Shown: positions 27,097 to 38,945 of the stretch, piece after piece
Layout of the letters: each line of letters starts with the position of its first letter
Numbering within the stretch: position 1 is the stretch's first letter
NCBI RefSeq assembly: GCF_029635795.1
Contig: NZ_CP114280.1
Coordinates: 558,001 to 622,000 of the forward strand
Reading direction: 5' to 3'
Length of the DNA: 64,000 nucleotides
Origin: Dickeya lacustris
Lineage (GTDB): Bacteria > Pseudomonadota > Gammaproteobacteria > Enterobacterales > Enterobacteriaceae
Translations under genes and position numbers: made by a program
The notes under the pieces: model-generated
What the model saw: the letters and a program-made list of their open reading frames with translations, nothing else
Told to the model about the DNA's origin: nothing
The model's database searches: none

Positions 27097-30000
27097 CCGC
27101 TCGCCGGTAGTCCGCCGTCAGCCCGCCCTGCGCCAGCAGCGTGCCGCTGTTCTCAAAGACCGCCCCGGTCAGCGTGGTCTGCGCGCCGCCCTGTATCTGC
27201 CCGGCGTTGGTCAGCTGCTTCACCCCGAGACGCAGGCGCTCCAGCCCCGAGACCGTGCCCCGGTTGATGAGCGTATCGCCGTCCAGCGACAGCGACCGCG
27301 CCTGCCAGCCCCCGGCGTTGTCCGCCACGCCCGCCGTCAGCGTCGCCGCGCCGTCACTCAGCAGCAGGCTGCCCGCCGTGCCGTCATAACGCGACAGCCC
27401 GCTCAGGGTCAGCGCCGACGTCCCCTGCAGCCGGCCCCGGTTCGTCACCTGGCCGCCCTGCAGCGTCAGCGTGTCGCCCTGCAGCACGCCGCCATTGTCC
27501 AGCGCCGCCGCGCTCACGTTCACCGCGCCGTTCCCCAGCACGCTGCCTGCGTTATCCAGCTGTCCCCGGCTGGCGACATCCAGCTGCGACAGCCCCACCA
27601 GCCGCCCGCCGTTGCTCAGGCTCCCGGCCGTCAGCCACAGCTGGCCGCCGCCGATATCGCCCTGCTGCCACAGCGTGCCGGTCTCAAGCGCCACCCGGCC
27701 ATTGCTGCGCACCTCGCTGCCCGCCTCGCCCCGGTAGTCCTGCGCCAGCGTCAGCGACACCCCCGAGACCCCGAGCAGCGCGCCCCAGTTGAACAGCTGC
27801 TGTGCCGACAGCGTCAGGTGGCTGCCCTGCCAGCCGCCCTGATGCACCACCGTGCCGGCCTGTACCTGCCAGTCACCGTTACTGAGCAGCGCACTCGCCG
27901 CCCCGGTCTCCAGCCGGTCGCTCAGAAACAGCCCGCCGCCCTGCTCGGCCAGCAGGCTCCCCCGGTTGGTCAGCCGCTCGCCGGTCAGCGTCAGCCAGCC
28001 GCTCTCCAGTCGTCCATCGTTTTCCAGTTGCCCGGCCGTCACGGTCATCGCGCCGTCGGCCAGCAGCCGCCCGGTGTTGCTGACCTGCCCGGCCGTGACC
28101 GACAGCGTGCCCGCCGCCAGTGCCCCGCCATTCACCAGCTGGCTGACCTGAAGCTGGCCGTCGCCGCGCGCCACCAGCGTGCCGGTGTTGACCAGCGCCC
28201 CACGGCCCGTCGCGTCACTGGCGAGTGTCACCTCCAGCGCGCCGTCGCTCTGAAGCTGGCCGGCGTTGTGCATCTCGCCGCCATGAATAAGTAAACGACC
28301 CGCCTGCCACACCCCGTCACTGGTCAGGCTGGCGGCACGCAGCCACGCCGTGCCCGCACTCAGCAGCTGACTGTCGTGCCCGGTAGTCAGGGTGGTGGCC
28401 TCCAGCGTCAGCCCGTTCAGGCCAAGCAGTCGGCCACGGTTGGTGAGATCAACGGCCGAGAGCGTCACTGTGTCGCCCTGCATCTCACCGGCGTTGTCCA
28501 GCGTGGCGGCGGTGACGCCCAGCGCCCCGCCACTCAGCCACTGCCCGCCTGCACCGTTGTTCGCCGCCCCGGTGATGGCCAGCGTCAGCGCGTCCACCCC
28601 CAGCAGCGTGCCGCTGCCGGACAGCGAAGCCGCATTGACCGCCAGCCGCTGCCCTTCCAGCCGCCCGGTATTGCGCAGTGTGCCCGGTGCAGGAGCAAGG
28701 GAAACAGTATTTGAAGCATTACTTAAGGTATTAAAAGAAGAAGCAGTGTCAGCCGACGGCAGCGTCACCGTCAGCCCGTTACGGCCACTGAGCAGCCCGC
28801 TGTTGTCAAGCATCCCGGCCCGCAGCGTCGTGACGCCACCCGCCAGCGTGCCGCCGTTGGTCAGCCCGTCCGCCAGTGTCAGCGTCAGTGCCCCGGCCGC
28901 ATTCACCTGCCCGGCATTGATGAGGGTGTCGCCCGTCAGCGTCAGGCTGTCTGCCTGCCAGCGCCCCCCCGTGCCAATCTGTGTGTTGCCGGTGAGCGAC
29001 AGCGCCGCGTCACTGTACAGACGGCCTGCGCCCTGATAGTCGCCGGTCAGCGACAGCGGCCCGCCGGCAGCCAGTGTGCCGTCGTTAGTGAACGACAGCG
29101 CCTGCGCCGTCAGCGCCCCGCGTACCGACACCTCACCGCTGTTGGCAAGGGTGGCCGCCTGCCACTGCGCCGCGCCGTTGGCGCGCAGGGCGCCGCTGTT
29201 GCCGAGGCCCCCGGTCAGCGTAATGTCCAGCGCGCCGTCACTCTCCAGCTGCCCGGCGTTGTGCATCTCGCCGCCACGGATAAGCAGGCGACCGGCCTGC
29301 CACACCCCGTCACTGGTCAGGCTGGCCGCACGCAGCCACGCCGTGCCCGCACTCAGCAGCTGGCTGTCGCGCCCGGTGGTCAGGGTGGTGGCCTCCAGCG
29401 TCAGCCCGTTCAGGCCAAGCAGTCGGCCACGGTTAGTCAGGTCAACGGCCGAGAGCGTCAGCGTGTCGCCCTGCACCTCACCGGCGTTCTCCAGCGTGGC
29501 GGCGGTGACGCCCAATGCCCCACCACTCAGCCACTGACCGCCCGTGCTGTTAACTGCCGCCCCGGTGATGGCCAGCGTCAGCGCGTCCACCCCCAGCAGC
29601 GTGCCGCTGCCGGACAGCGAAGCGGCATTGACCGCCAGCCGCTGACCTTCCAGCCGCCCGCTGTTACGCAGCGCGCCCGGTGCCGCCGCAGAAGGAGAGG
29701 ATGACAACAAAGAAAGAAGAGACGTGCCCGACGGCAGCGTCACCGTCAGCCCGTTGCGGCCACTGAGCAGCCCGCTGTTGTCCAGCCACCCGGCCCGCAG
29801 CGCCGTGATGCCGCCCGCCAGCGTGCCGCCGTTGGTCAGCCCGTCCGTCAGTGTCAGCGTCAGCGCCCCCGCCGCATTCACCTGCCCGGCATTGATGAGG
29901 GTGTCGCCGATCAGCGTCAGGCTGTCCGCCTGCCAGCGGCCCCCGGCCCCGATAGTGGTGTTGCCGGTGAGCGACAGCACCCCGTCACTGTACAGACGGC

Positions 30001-33000
30001 CTGTGCCCTGATAGTCGCCGGTCAGCGACAGTGGCCCACCGGCGGCCAGTGTGCCGTCGTTGCTGAACGACAGCACCTGCGCCGTCAGCGCCCCGCGTAC
30101 CGACACCTCACCGCTGTTGCTCAGGGTTGCCGCCTGCCACTGCGCCGCGCCGTTGGCACGCAGCGCGCCGCTGTTGCCGAGGCTCCCGGTCAGCGTGATA
30201 TCCAGCGCACCGTCACTCTCCAGCTGCCCGGCGTTGTGCATCTCGCCGCCACGGATAAGCAGGCGACCCGCCTGCCACACCCCGTCACTGGTCAGGCTGG
30301 CCGCGCGAAGCAGCGCCGTGCCCGCACTCAGCAGTTGGCTGTCGCGCCCGCTGGTCAGGGTGGTGGCCTCCAGCGTCAGCCCGTTCAGGCCAAGCAGTCG
30401 GCCACGGTTGGTGAGGTCAACGGCCGAGAGCGTCAGCGTGTCGCCCTGCACCTCGCCCGCGTTGTCCAGCGTGGCAGCGGTGACGCCCAGCGCCCCGCCA
30501 CTCAGCCACTGCCCGCCCGTGCCGTTGTTCGCCGCCCCGGTGATGGCCAGCGTCAGCGCATCCACCCCCAGCAGCGTGCCGCCACTGGACAGCGAAGCCG
30601 CATTGACCGCCAGCCGCTGCCCTTCCAGCCGCCCGCTGTTGCGCAGCGTGCCCGGTGCAGGGGAAACGGTATTATTGTTGAGCAGCGTGACCGCCGTAGC
30701 AGTGTTGAGTCCCGTCGCGTTATCGCCAGCGGCGCCCATCGAAGAGGGCGTGTGACTGGCCGACAGCGCGGCATGACTATTAACAGAAGCAGTGTCAGCC
30801 GACGGCAGCGTCACCGTCAGCCCGTTGCGGCCACTGAGCAGCCCGCTGTTGTCCAGCCACCCGGCCCGCAGCGCCGTGATGCCGCCCGCCAGCGTGCCGC
30901 TGTTGGTCAGCCCGTCCGTCAGTGTCAGCGTCAGCGCCCCCGCCGCATTCACCTGCCCGGCATTGATGAGGGTGTCGCCGATCAGCGTCAGGCTGTCCGC
31001 CTGCCAGCGGCCCCCGGCCCCGATAGTGGTGTTGCCGGTGAGCGACAGCACCCCGTCACTGTACAGACGGCCTGTGCCCTGATAGTCGCCGGTCAGCGAC
31101 AGTGGCCCACCGGCGGCCAGTGTGCCGTCGTTGCTGAACGACAGCACCTGCGCCGTCAGCGCCCCGCGTACCGACACCTCACCGCTGTTGCTCAGGGTTG
31201 CCGCCTGCCACTGCGCCGCGCCGTTGGCACGCAGCGCGCCGCTGTTGCCGAGGCTCCCGGTCAGCGTGATATCCAGCGCACCGTCACTCTCCAGCTGCCC
31301 GGCATTGTGCATCTCGCCGCCACGGATAAGCAGGCGACCCGCCTGCCACACCCCGTCACTGGTCAGGCTGGCCGCGCGAAGCAGCGCCGTGCCCGCACTC
31401 AGCAGTTGGCTGTCGCGCCCGCTGGTCAGGGTGGAAGCGTCCAGCGTCAGCCCGTTCAGGCCAAGCAGTCGGCCACGGTTGGTGAGGTCAACGGCCGAGA
31501 GCGTCAGCGTGTCGCCCTGCACCTCACCGGCGTTCTCCAGCGAGGCGGCAGTGACGCCCAGCGCCCCGCCACTCAGCCACTGACCGCCCGTGCCGTTAAC
31601 TGCCGCCCCGGTAATGGCCAGCGTCAGCGCATCCACCCCCAGCAGCGTGCCGCTGCCGGACAGCGAAGCGGCATTGACTGTCAGCCGTTGCCCCTCCAGC
31701 CGCCCACTGTTGCGCAGTGTGCCCGGTGCCGCCGCAGAAGAAGAGGATGACAACAAGGAAAGAAGAGACGTGCCCGACGGCAGCGTCACCGTCAGCCCGT
31801 TGCGGCCACTGAGCAGCCCGCTGTTGTCAAGCATCCCGGCCCGCAGCGTCGTGATGCCACCCGCCAGCGTGCCGCCGTTGGTCAGCCCGTCCGCCAGTGT
31901 CAGCGTCAGCGCCCCCGCCGCATTCACCTGCCCGGCATTGATGAGGGTGTCGCCGATCAGCGTCAGGCTGTCCGCCTGCCAGCGGCCCCCGGCCCCGATA
32001 GTGGTGTTGCCGGTGAGCGACAGCACCCCGTCACTGTACAGACGGCCTGTGCCCTGATAGTCGCCGGTCAGCGACAGTGGCCCACCGGCGGCCAGTGTGC
32101 CGTCGTTGCTGAACGACAGCACCTGCGCCGTCAGCGCCCCGCGTACCGACACCTCACCGCTGTTGCTCAGGGTTGCCGCCTGCCACTGCGCCGCGCCGTT
32201 GGCACGCAGCGCGCCGCTGTTGCCGAGGCCCCCGGTCAGCGTAATGTCCAGCGCACCGTCACTCTCCAGCTGGCCGGCATTGTGCATCTCGCCGCCACGG
32301 ATAAGCAGGCGACCCGCCTGCCACACCCCGTCACTGGTCAGGCTGGCCGCGCGAAGCAGCGCCGTGCCCGCACTCAGCAGCTGGCTGTCGTGCCCGCTGG
32401 TCAGCGTGGAAGCCTCCAGCGTCAGCCCGTTCAGGCCAAGCAGTCGGCCACGGCTGGTGAGGTCAACGGCCGAGAGCGTCAGCGTGTCGCCCTGCACCTC
32501 GCCCGCGTTGTCCAGCGAGGCGGCGGTGACGCCCAGCGCCCCGCCACTCAGCCACTGACCGCCCGTGCCGTTCGTCGCCGCCCCGGTGATGGCCAGCGTC
32601 AGCGCATCCACCCCCAGCAGCATGCCGCTGCCGGACAGCGAAGCGGCATTGACCGCCAGCCGCTGACCCTCCAGCCGCCCGCTGTTGCGCAGCGCGCCCG
32701 GTGCCGCCGCAGAAGGAGAGGATGACAACAAAGAAAGAAGAGACGTGCCCGACGGCAGCATCACCGTCAGCCCGTTACGGCCACTGATCAGCCCGCTGTT
32801 GTCCAGCCACCCGGCCTGCAGCGTCGTAATGCCACCCGCCAGCGTGCCGCCGTTGGTCAGCCCGTCCGTCAGTGTCAGCGTCAGCGCCCCGGCCGCATTC
32901 ACCTGCCCGGCACTGGTCAGGCTGCCGCCCGTCACCGTGACGTCCTGTGCCTGCCAGCGCCCGCCCGTGCCAATCTGTGTGTTGCCGGTGAGCGACAGTG

Positions 33001-33620
33001 CCGCGTCACTGTAAAGTCGGCCTGTGCCCTGATAGTCGCCGGTCAGCGACAGTGGCCCGCCGGCGGCCAGCGTACCGTCGTTGCTGAACGACAGCGCTTG
33101 CGCCGTCAGCGTGATATCCAGCGCACCGTCACTCTCCAGCTGCCCGGCGTTGTGCATCTCGCCGCCACGGATCAGCAAACGACCCGCCTGCCACACCCCG
33201 TCACTGGTCAGGCTGGCGGCACGCAGCCACGCCGTGCCCGCACTCAGCAGCTGACTGTCGTGCCCGGTAGTCAGGGTGGTGGCCTCCAGCGTCAGCCCGT
33301 TCAGGCCAAGCAGTCGGCCACGGTTGGTGAGATCAACGGCCGAGAGCGTCACTGTGTCGCCCTGCATCTCACCGGCGTTGTCCAGCGTGGCGGCGGTGAC
33401 GCCCAGCGCCCCGCCACTCAGCCACTGCCCGCCTGCACCGTTGTTCGCCGCCCCGGTGATGGCCAGCGTCAGCGCATCCACCCCCAGCAGCGTGCCGCTG
33501 CCGGACAGCGAAGCCGCATTGACCGCCAGCCGCTGCCCTTCCAGCCGCCCGGTATTGCGCAGTGTGCCCGGTGCAGGAGCAAGGGAAACAGTATTTGAAG
33601 CATTACTTAAGGTATTAAAG
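26915..33620 (-). CDS. hecA: hecA/cdiA FHA-1 part with giant repeats
   Basis: About 2200 codons, continuing the N-terminal piece after a one-base loss in an A run near 33615 (AAA where repeat copies have AAAA). It is almost wholly made of beta-helix repeats with motifs such as LEGQRLAVNAASLSGSGTLLGVDALTL, GNTTIGAGGRWQADSLTLIGDTL and LSGRNGLTVTLPS. The frame is lost near 27105 after GGLTAD; residues read beyond that point (Arg/Ala-rich) are artefactual. The region forms the long surface filament that presents the toxin end. Its repeat content is a hazard for assembly. Confidence 0.8.
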
Positions 33621-34950
33621 AAGAAGCAGTGTCAGCCGACGGCAGCGTCACCGTCAGCCCGTTACGGCCACTGAGCAGCCCGCTGTTGTCAAGCATCCCG
33701 GCCCGCAGCGTCGTGACGCCACCCGCCAGCGTGCCGCCGTTGGTCAGCCCGTCCGCCAGTGTCAGCGTCAGTGCCCCGGCCGCATTCACCTGCCCGGCAT
33801 TGATGAGGGTGTCGCCCGTCAGCGTCAGGCTGTCTGCCTGCCAGCGCCCCCCCGTGCCAATCTGTGTGTTGCCGGTGAGCGACAGCGCCGCGTCACTGTA
33901 CAGACGGCCTGCGCCCTGATAGTCGCCGGTCAGCGACAGCGGCCCGCCGGCAGCCAGTGTGCCGTCGTTAGTGAACGACAGCGCCTGCGCCGTCAGCGCC
34001 CCGCGTACCGACACCTCACCGCTGTTGGCAAGGGTGGCCGCCTGCCACTGCGCCGCGCCGTTGGCGCGCAGGGCGCCGCTGTTGCCGAGGCCCCCGGTCA
34101 GCGTAATGTCCAGCGCGCCGTCACTCTCCAGCTGCCCGGCGTTGTGCATCTCGCCGCCACGGATAAGCAGGCGACCGGCCTGCCACACCCCGTCACTGGT
34201 CAGGCTGGCCGCACGCAGCCACGCCGTGCCCGCACTCAGCAGCTGGCTGTCGCGCCCGGTGGTCAGGGTGGTGGCCTCCAGCGTCAGCCCGTTCAGGCCA
34301 AGCAGTCGGCCACGGTTAGTCAGGTCAACGGCCGAGAGCGTCAGCGTGTCGCCCTGCATCTCACCGGCGTTGTCCAGCGTGGCGGCGGTGACGCCCAGCG
34401 CCCCGCCACTCAGCCACTGCCCGCCTGCACCGTTGTTCGCCGCCCCGGTGATGGCCAGCGTCAGCGCATCCACCCCCAGCAGCGTGCCGCTGCCGGACAG
34501 CGAAGCCGCATTGACCGCCAGCCGCTGCCCTTCCAGCCGCCCGGTATTGCGCAGTGTGCCCGGTGCAGGAGCAAGGGAAACAGTATTTGAAGCATTACTT
34601 AAGGTATTAAAAGAAGAAGCAGTGTCAGCCGACGGCAGCGTCACCGTCAGCCCGTTACGGCCACTGAGCAGCCCGCTGTTGTCAAGCATCCCGGCCCGCA
34701 GCGTCGTTACGCCACCCGCCAGCGTGCCGCCGTTGGTCAGCCCGTCCGCCAGTGTCAGCGTCAGTGCCCCGGCCGCATTCACCTGCCCGGCATTGATGAG
34801 GGTGTCGCCCGTCAGCGTCAGGCTGTCTGCCTGCCAGCGCCCCCCCGTGCCAATCTGTGTGTTGCCAGTGAGCGACAGCGCCGCGTCACTGGTCAGCAGG
34901 CCTGCGCCCTGATAGTCGCCGGTCAGCGACAGCGGCCCGCCGGCAAACAC
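28260..34950 (-). repeat. Seven large repeats (about 0.9-1.07 kb) in hecA
   Basis: Anchor sequence coding for NDG(T/A)LAAGGPLSLTGDYQG recurs near 29076, 30051, 31122, 32097, 33075 and 33959. Spacings are 975, 1071, 975, about 977 and 885. The LEGQRL...DALTLAITGAA block occurs seven times. The copy between 32690 and 33550 is shortened. The blocks around 28290-28740 and 33140-33620 are practically identical. Confidence 0.9.
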
Positions 34951-36918
34951 CGCCCCGTCGTTAAAGAGCGACGTCACCGCCAGCCGGCCGTCTTCCGTCA
35001 CGCTCAGGCTGCCGCTGTGCTGCCACACGCCCGTCGTCAGCGCCATCCGCCGCGCCTGCGTCGTCCCGGCGTCCGACAGCGACCCGCCCGATACCTGCAA
35101 CAGCCCGCCGCTGCTCAGGCGGCCCGATGCGCCCTGATTCAGCGCCCCCGTCACCGTCAGCTGCACCTGCTCGCGGCCCTGCACCGTCCCCTGACTCTCC
35201 AGCGACGACCCGCTGACCGTCACCGTCCCGCCCGACACCGTGCCCCGGTTCGAGACCGCCCCGCCGCTCACCGTCAGCGCGCCCCCCGCCAGCAGCTGAC
35301 CGCCGTTCTCCACCCCGTCCGCCGTCACCGTCAGTGACGTATCCGCCGCCAGCGTGCCGCCATTTTGCAGCCGGCCCGCCTGCACCGTCACCTGCCGGCC
35401 GCTCACCGTCCCCCGGTTGGTCAGCGCCGGCGTCGTCAGCCTCAGCTCGCCCCCCGCCAGCGTGCCCCGGTTCTCCAGCGACTGCGCCGTCACCGTCAGT
35501 GGCCCGCCTGCCAGCAGCTCGCCGTCCCAGCCCGCCTGCGTAAAGCCCTGCGCCGTCAGCGCCCCCGATGCCTGCCAGCGCCCGCGCCCGTCCAGCGTCG
35601 TACCGCTCAGGCTCAGGCTCTGCGCCCCGGCTTCGCCGTCCAGACTCAGCGCGCCGCCGCTCACCGTCAGTCCGCTGTCGGCACGCCACGCCCCACCCGA
35701 CGCCTGACTCACCCCGCCGTCCGACCGCAGCGATAACCGGTCGCCGCTCAGGTGGCTCTGCCCCAGCCCCAGCGAGGCCCCCGACAGCGTCACCCCGTAG
35801 CCCGGCATCACCTGACCCGCCGCCGTCACCCCCGCACTCAGCTGCGCCGCCGTTGCCGTCACCGCGCCGCCGCTCTCCACCGTCAGCCCGCCGCCCGCAC
35901 GCACCCCGCTCGTCGTCAGCGCCACGCCCTGCCCGCCCCGCAGCCGGATATCGCCCTCCGCCTGCTGCTGCCCCGTCAGTGTCAGCGTCCGGCCCTGTGC
36001 CGTCAGCGCCCCCTGCGCCACCGCCGTCCCGACCTGAAGATGCCCGTCCGCCGTCAGCGTGATGTCACCCTGCCGCGCCCCCAGCCCCGACGTGTTCACC
36101 CCCACGCCCTGACCCGTCGAGACCAGCCGGATACGGTTGGCGTACATGCCCCCCAGCGCCCCGGTGTCCAGCGCCAGCGACGGCCCGCCCGCCGGTGACG
36201 CCTGCGCGCTCACCTCGCCGTCCGCCCCGACCCGGTTCGTCCCCAGCACCACCTGGGCCTCGCCACCGGCATTCAGCCCCGCCTGCAGGCTGGCCGTGTG
36301 CGCTATCAGCGCAAAATAGTCGCTCCGGCTCGCATCCAGCCCCGCCCCCGTCACCAGAATGTCGCCGCCGCGCACATCCAGCCCCGACAGGCCGCCCGCC
36401 GCGTTCACCTGCGGCACCCCCGTCGTCAGCGTGATGCGCGGCGTGTTGATAAACCCGCAGCCGTTACAGGTGATGCCATACGGGTTCGCCACCACAACCG
36501 ACGCCGCCGGCCCCGCCACCTCCAGATAGCCCGACAGCTCGCTGCGGGTCGGCGACACCACCTCGTTGAGTATCGCCCCCGCCGGGCGGCCTCCCGCCAC
36601 CAGATTCGGGTTGTTCTGGATAAGCCCGCCCAGCTGTGTCGCCGTCAGCGCCGCCGTGCCGTTGTTCAGGATGAGCCCGCGTCCGTCCACGCTGAATGAC
36701 TGGTAGCGGTTGTGCGACAGCCCCGTGGCATCCGGTGCGGCAATGTTCACCACCGGCACCCCGTTGCCCGCCACGTCCACCGTCGTCGGCCCCGTGGCCA
36801 CCGTCACCCCGGCCGCCCGCGCGCTCAGTACCGGCTGCATCCCCGTCAGCCAGACCAGCCCCCACACCAGCGCCCGCTGCCACACCGCCACCGTCTTCGT
36901 CCCTGACCCCTGATTCAT
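33607..36918 (-). CDS. hecA: hecA/cdiA N-terminal part: signal sequence, TPS domain, start of FHA-1
   Basis: 1103 codons. A long signal-type N-terminus (basic, then VLVGL-like hydrophobic stretch ending ARA) precedes the TPS secretion domain, with the family motifs NPNLVAGG, ILNEVVSP and NPYGITCNGCGFINTP in the first 160 residues. The TPS domain is recognised by HecB in the periplasm and starts export. FHA-1 beta-helix repeats follow. It starts 86 bases after the hecB stop, so the pair is an operon. The frame closes early in SADTASSLIP because of a missing A near 33615; the other copies of this repeat read on. HecA proteins are known as adhesins in Dickeya; the VENN/toxin end makes this one CdiA-like. 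Confidence 0.9.
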   Translation of the reverse strand: MNQGSGTKTVAVWQRALVWGLVWLTGMQPVLSARAAGVTVATGPTTVDVAGNGVPVVNIAAPDATGLSHNRYQSFSVDGRGLILNNGTAALTATQLGGLIQNNPNLVAGGRPAGAILNEVVSPTRSELSGYLEVAGPAASVVVANPYGITCNGCGFINTPRITLTTGVPQVNAAGGLSGLDVRGGDILVTGAGLDASRSDYFALIAHTASLQAGLNAGGEAQVVLGTNRVGADGEVSAQASPAGGPSLALDTGALGGMYANRIRLVSTGQGVGVNTSGLGARQGDITLTADGHLQVGTAVAQGALTAQGRTLTLTGQQQAEGDIRLRGGQGVALTTSGVRAGGGLTVESGGAVTATAAQLSAGVTAAGQVMPGYGVTLSGASLGLGQSHLSGDRLSLRSDGGVSQASGGAWRADSGLTVSGGALSLDGEAGAQSLSLSGTTLDGRGRWQASGALTAQGFTQAGWDGELLAGGPLTVTAQSLENRGTLAGGELRLTTPALTNRGTVSGRQVTVQAGRLQNGGTLAADTSLTVTADGVENGGQLLAGGALTVSGGAVSNRGTVSGGTVTVSGSSLESQGTVQGREQVQLTVTGALNQGASGRLSSGGLLQVSGGSLSDAGTTQARRMALTTGVWQHSGSLSVTEDGRLAVTSLFNDGAVFAGGPLSLTGDYQGAGLLTSDAALSLTGNTQIGTGGRWQADSLTLTGDTLINAGQVNAAGALTLTLADGLTNGGTLAGGVTTLRAGMLDNSGLLSGRNGLTVTLPSADTASSFNTLSNASNTVSLAPAPGTLRNTGRLEGQRLAVNAASLSGSGTLLGVDALTLAITGAANNGAGGQWLSGGALGVTAATLDNAGEMQGDTLTLSAVDLTNRGRLLGLNGLTLEATTLTTGRDSQLLSAGTAWLRAASLTSDGVWQAGRLLIRGGEMHNAGQLESDGALDITLTGGLGNSGALRANGAAQWQAATLANSGEVSVRGALTAQALSFTNDGTLAAGGPLSLTGDYQGAGRLYSDAALSLTGNTQIGTGGRWQADSLTLTGDTLINAGQVNAAGALTLTLADGLTNGGTLAGGVTTLRAGMLDNSGLLSGRNGLTVTLPSADTASSLIP

Positions 36919-37004
36919 CGCCTCACCCGTACCCGTCTGTTCACTCTGTTCACTGCGTCTGTCTGTTCACGGCGTCAGGCTGTTCCCGTGCGCCGGTGCG
37001 CCCG

Positions 37005-38705
37005 CTAGAACGCCACGCCCACCCGGTAACTCACCACCACCCGGTCCGGTGCCAGCCACGCCGGGTATGCCAGCGGCCAGCCCACCGTCACCTGATGACT
37101 GAGCGCGCCGCCCGAGGCCGTCAGCCCCACCGCCCCGCCCCACAGCGACGCCGCCGTCTCCGTGTCCTGACGGTGGTTGTAAAGCTGACCGCCGTCCAGC
37201 GCCGCCAGCACCCCTATCGCCCCCAGCCCCGGCAGTTGACCCGCCTGCCAGGTCATCTCATTGCGCCAGTACAGCCCCCGGTTGCCCGCCGTGTACTGCT
37301 CCTGAAAGCCCCGCACCGACGACTCGCCCCCCAGCGTCAGCTGCTCGCCGCCGTACAGCCGTGACGCCGCATACTGCCCGTACAGGCTGCCCAGGTAGCT
37401 CAGGCGCTCGCCCAGCGGATGGTAGTAGCTCGCCGACAGCGTCCACTTGTTGAACTCCGCGCGCGGCGTCTGCGCCTGCGCGTCACTGTCCGTGCTGGCC
37501 CCCAGCCACCGCACCCCGCGACTGTAAGCCGGGTTCACCGTCGCCAGACCGCCCCACAGCTTCTGACTGTGCCCCAGCCCCAGCGACACGCTGCTGAACC
37601 GCTGGCTCGACGGCAGCGACGTGCCGTTCAGCCGGTGCAGGCCGCTGCGCTGGCTGAACGTCGCCGACAGCGCCGTCTTCATGCGCGCATCCCGGTACAC
37701 CACCCGCGACAGCGACAGCCGGTGCGTGTCGCTCGCCCCCGTGGACGTCCACGGGTAGCCCCGGTTGATAAAAATGTTGCGGTAGTGACTCTGCGAATAA
37801 CTGTACCCCAGCGTCCAGTACCCCCACGGCACCGACATCCCCGCCTGCAGGCTGCGCGCATCGTGGCTGGTGGCGAAGCCGCTGCTGTGCCCCGGGTTGA
37901 TAAACCACTGGTCTGCCACCCCCAGCACGTTATCCACCACCAGACTCCCCGACAGTTGCCACACCCCGGTACTGCGCTGGCCGCTGTTGTCCAGCGTCAC
38001 GCTGCCGCTCACCGGCCCGCGCGCCGCCCGCGTCAGGTTCACCCGCGAGTACCCCGCCTCGCGGCCCGGCGCTATCTCCACCGTCACCTGCTGTGACGGC
38101 AGCCGGTTCATCTGCTCCATGCCCTGCTCGATGTCGCGCAGGTTCAGCACCTGCCCCTCCAGGCCCGCAAACGCCGCCCGCGTCAGGCCCGCCGCCGACT
38201 GGTTGACCGTGATGGCCTCCACCCGCCCTTCCAGGATCTCCAGTTGCAGCTCGCCGCCCGACAAATCCTGCTCGCGTAAAAAAGCCCGGCTGGTGACATA
38301 GCCCCGCTCGATGTACCAGTTGCTGACGTCATGCACCAGCTGGTTTATCTGCGCCAGCCGGACGCACTGCCCGACATAGGGCGCACCGAGCCGCACCCGG
38401 TCGCCAGCGTCCAGCAGGGTGCTGTGATGAAAATGAATGCGATGAAGGGGAAAACAGGGGCCGGCGTCCGCCGCGTCCGGGGCAGGCAGCGGCGCGGCTG
38501 AGACCGCCGTGAGCCGTTGCAGCGCCGCGCGCTGGCCGCGCGCCTGCTCGATAAGCGCCGACTGCTGCTGCTCACTCTCGTGACGCTCGGCCGGCGTCAG
38601 TGGGGCGGCCTGCGCGACCGGACCGAACGCGACCGGGCCGAAATAGAGGGCCATGCCCCACAGCAGGGCTGTCGCCCTGACCATCATCCTGATGCTGACT
38701 GCCAT
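37005..38705 (-). CDS. hecB: HecB, TpsB-family outer-membrane transporter
   Basis: 566 residues. A signal peptide (ends FGPVAQAA) is followed by an Ala/Gln-rich helix, POTRA modules at about 70-220 (CFPLHRIHFH..., GELQLEILEGRVEAI) and a 16-strand barrel with the FhaC/ShlB/HecB-type PVSGSVTLDNSGQRSTG and SSVRGFQEQY motifs, ending in a terminal phenylalanine. It exports and, by family precedent, may activate HecA. It is first in the hecB-hecA-immunity operon and reads away from hrpN. Confidence 0.92.
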   Translation of the reverse strand: MAVSIRMMVRATALLWGMALYFGPVAFGPVAQAAPLTPAERHESEQQQSALIEQARGQRAALQRLTAVSAAPLPAPDAADAGPCFPLHRIHFHHSTLLDAGDRVRLGAPYVGQCVRLAQINQLVHDVSNWYIERGYVTSRAFLREQDLSGGELQLEILEGRVEAITVNQSAAGLTRAAFAGLEGQVLNLRDIEQGMEQMNRLPSQQVTVEIAPGREAGYSRVNLTRAARGPVSGSVTLDNSGQRSTGVWQLSGSLVVDNVLGVADQWFINPGHSSGFATSHDARSLQAGMSVPWGYWTLGYSYSQSHYRNIFINRGYPWTSTGASDTHRLSLSRVVYRDARMKTALSATFSQRSGLHRLNGTSLPSSQRFSSVSLGLGHSQKLWGGLATVNPAYSRGVRWLGASTDSDAQAQTPRAEFNKWTLSASYYHPLGERLSYLGSLYGQYAASRLYGGEQLTLGGESSVRGFQEQYTAGNRGLYWRNEMTWQAGQLPGLGAIGVLAALDGGQLYNHRQDTETAASLWGGAVGLTASGGALSHQVTVGWPLAYPAWLAPDRVVVSYRVGVAF

Positions 38706-38945
38706 TGTTGTGTCCCTGATAAACCGGCCCTGCGGAAAAAAGTGGCAGGATAGTAATGCGGTATATTTTCAAAAACAATACAAATATTTACAAAAACACC
38801 CCTAATAATTTTTTGTTATGTCGGGATGTAAACCGGCCTAACAATAAGCCTAACAGCCGCCCTAACAACAGGCCTAACGCGCGGGCGTCACGCCGCTATC
38901 AGCACATCACCGGGTAAATAACGGGCAAAAAGGTAAATAACAGGC
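38706..38945. other. Spacer between hecB and hrpN with short tandem repeats
   Basis: AT-rich promoter-like DNA directly before hecB. It also holds loose repeats of a CCTAACAA-type unit (38834-38880) and two 19-bp copies of GGTAAATAACRGGCAAAAA (38913-38950). No gene is seen. Confidence 0.5.

Noticed and set aside
28260..34950. Regular repeats considered as a CRISPR array
   Set aside because: Units are about 1 kb and coding; there are no short direct repeats with unique spacers and no cas genes.
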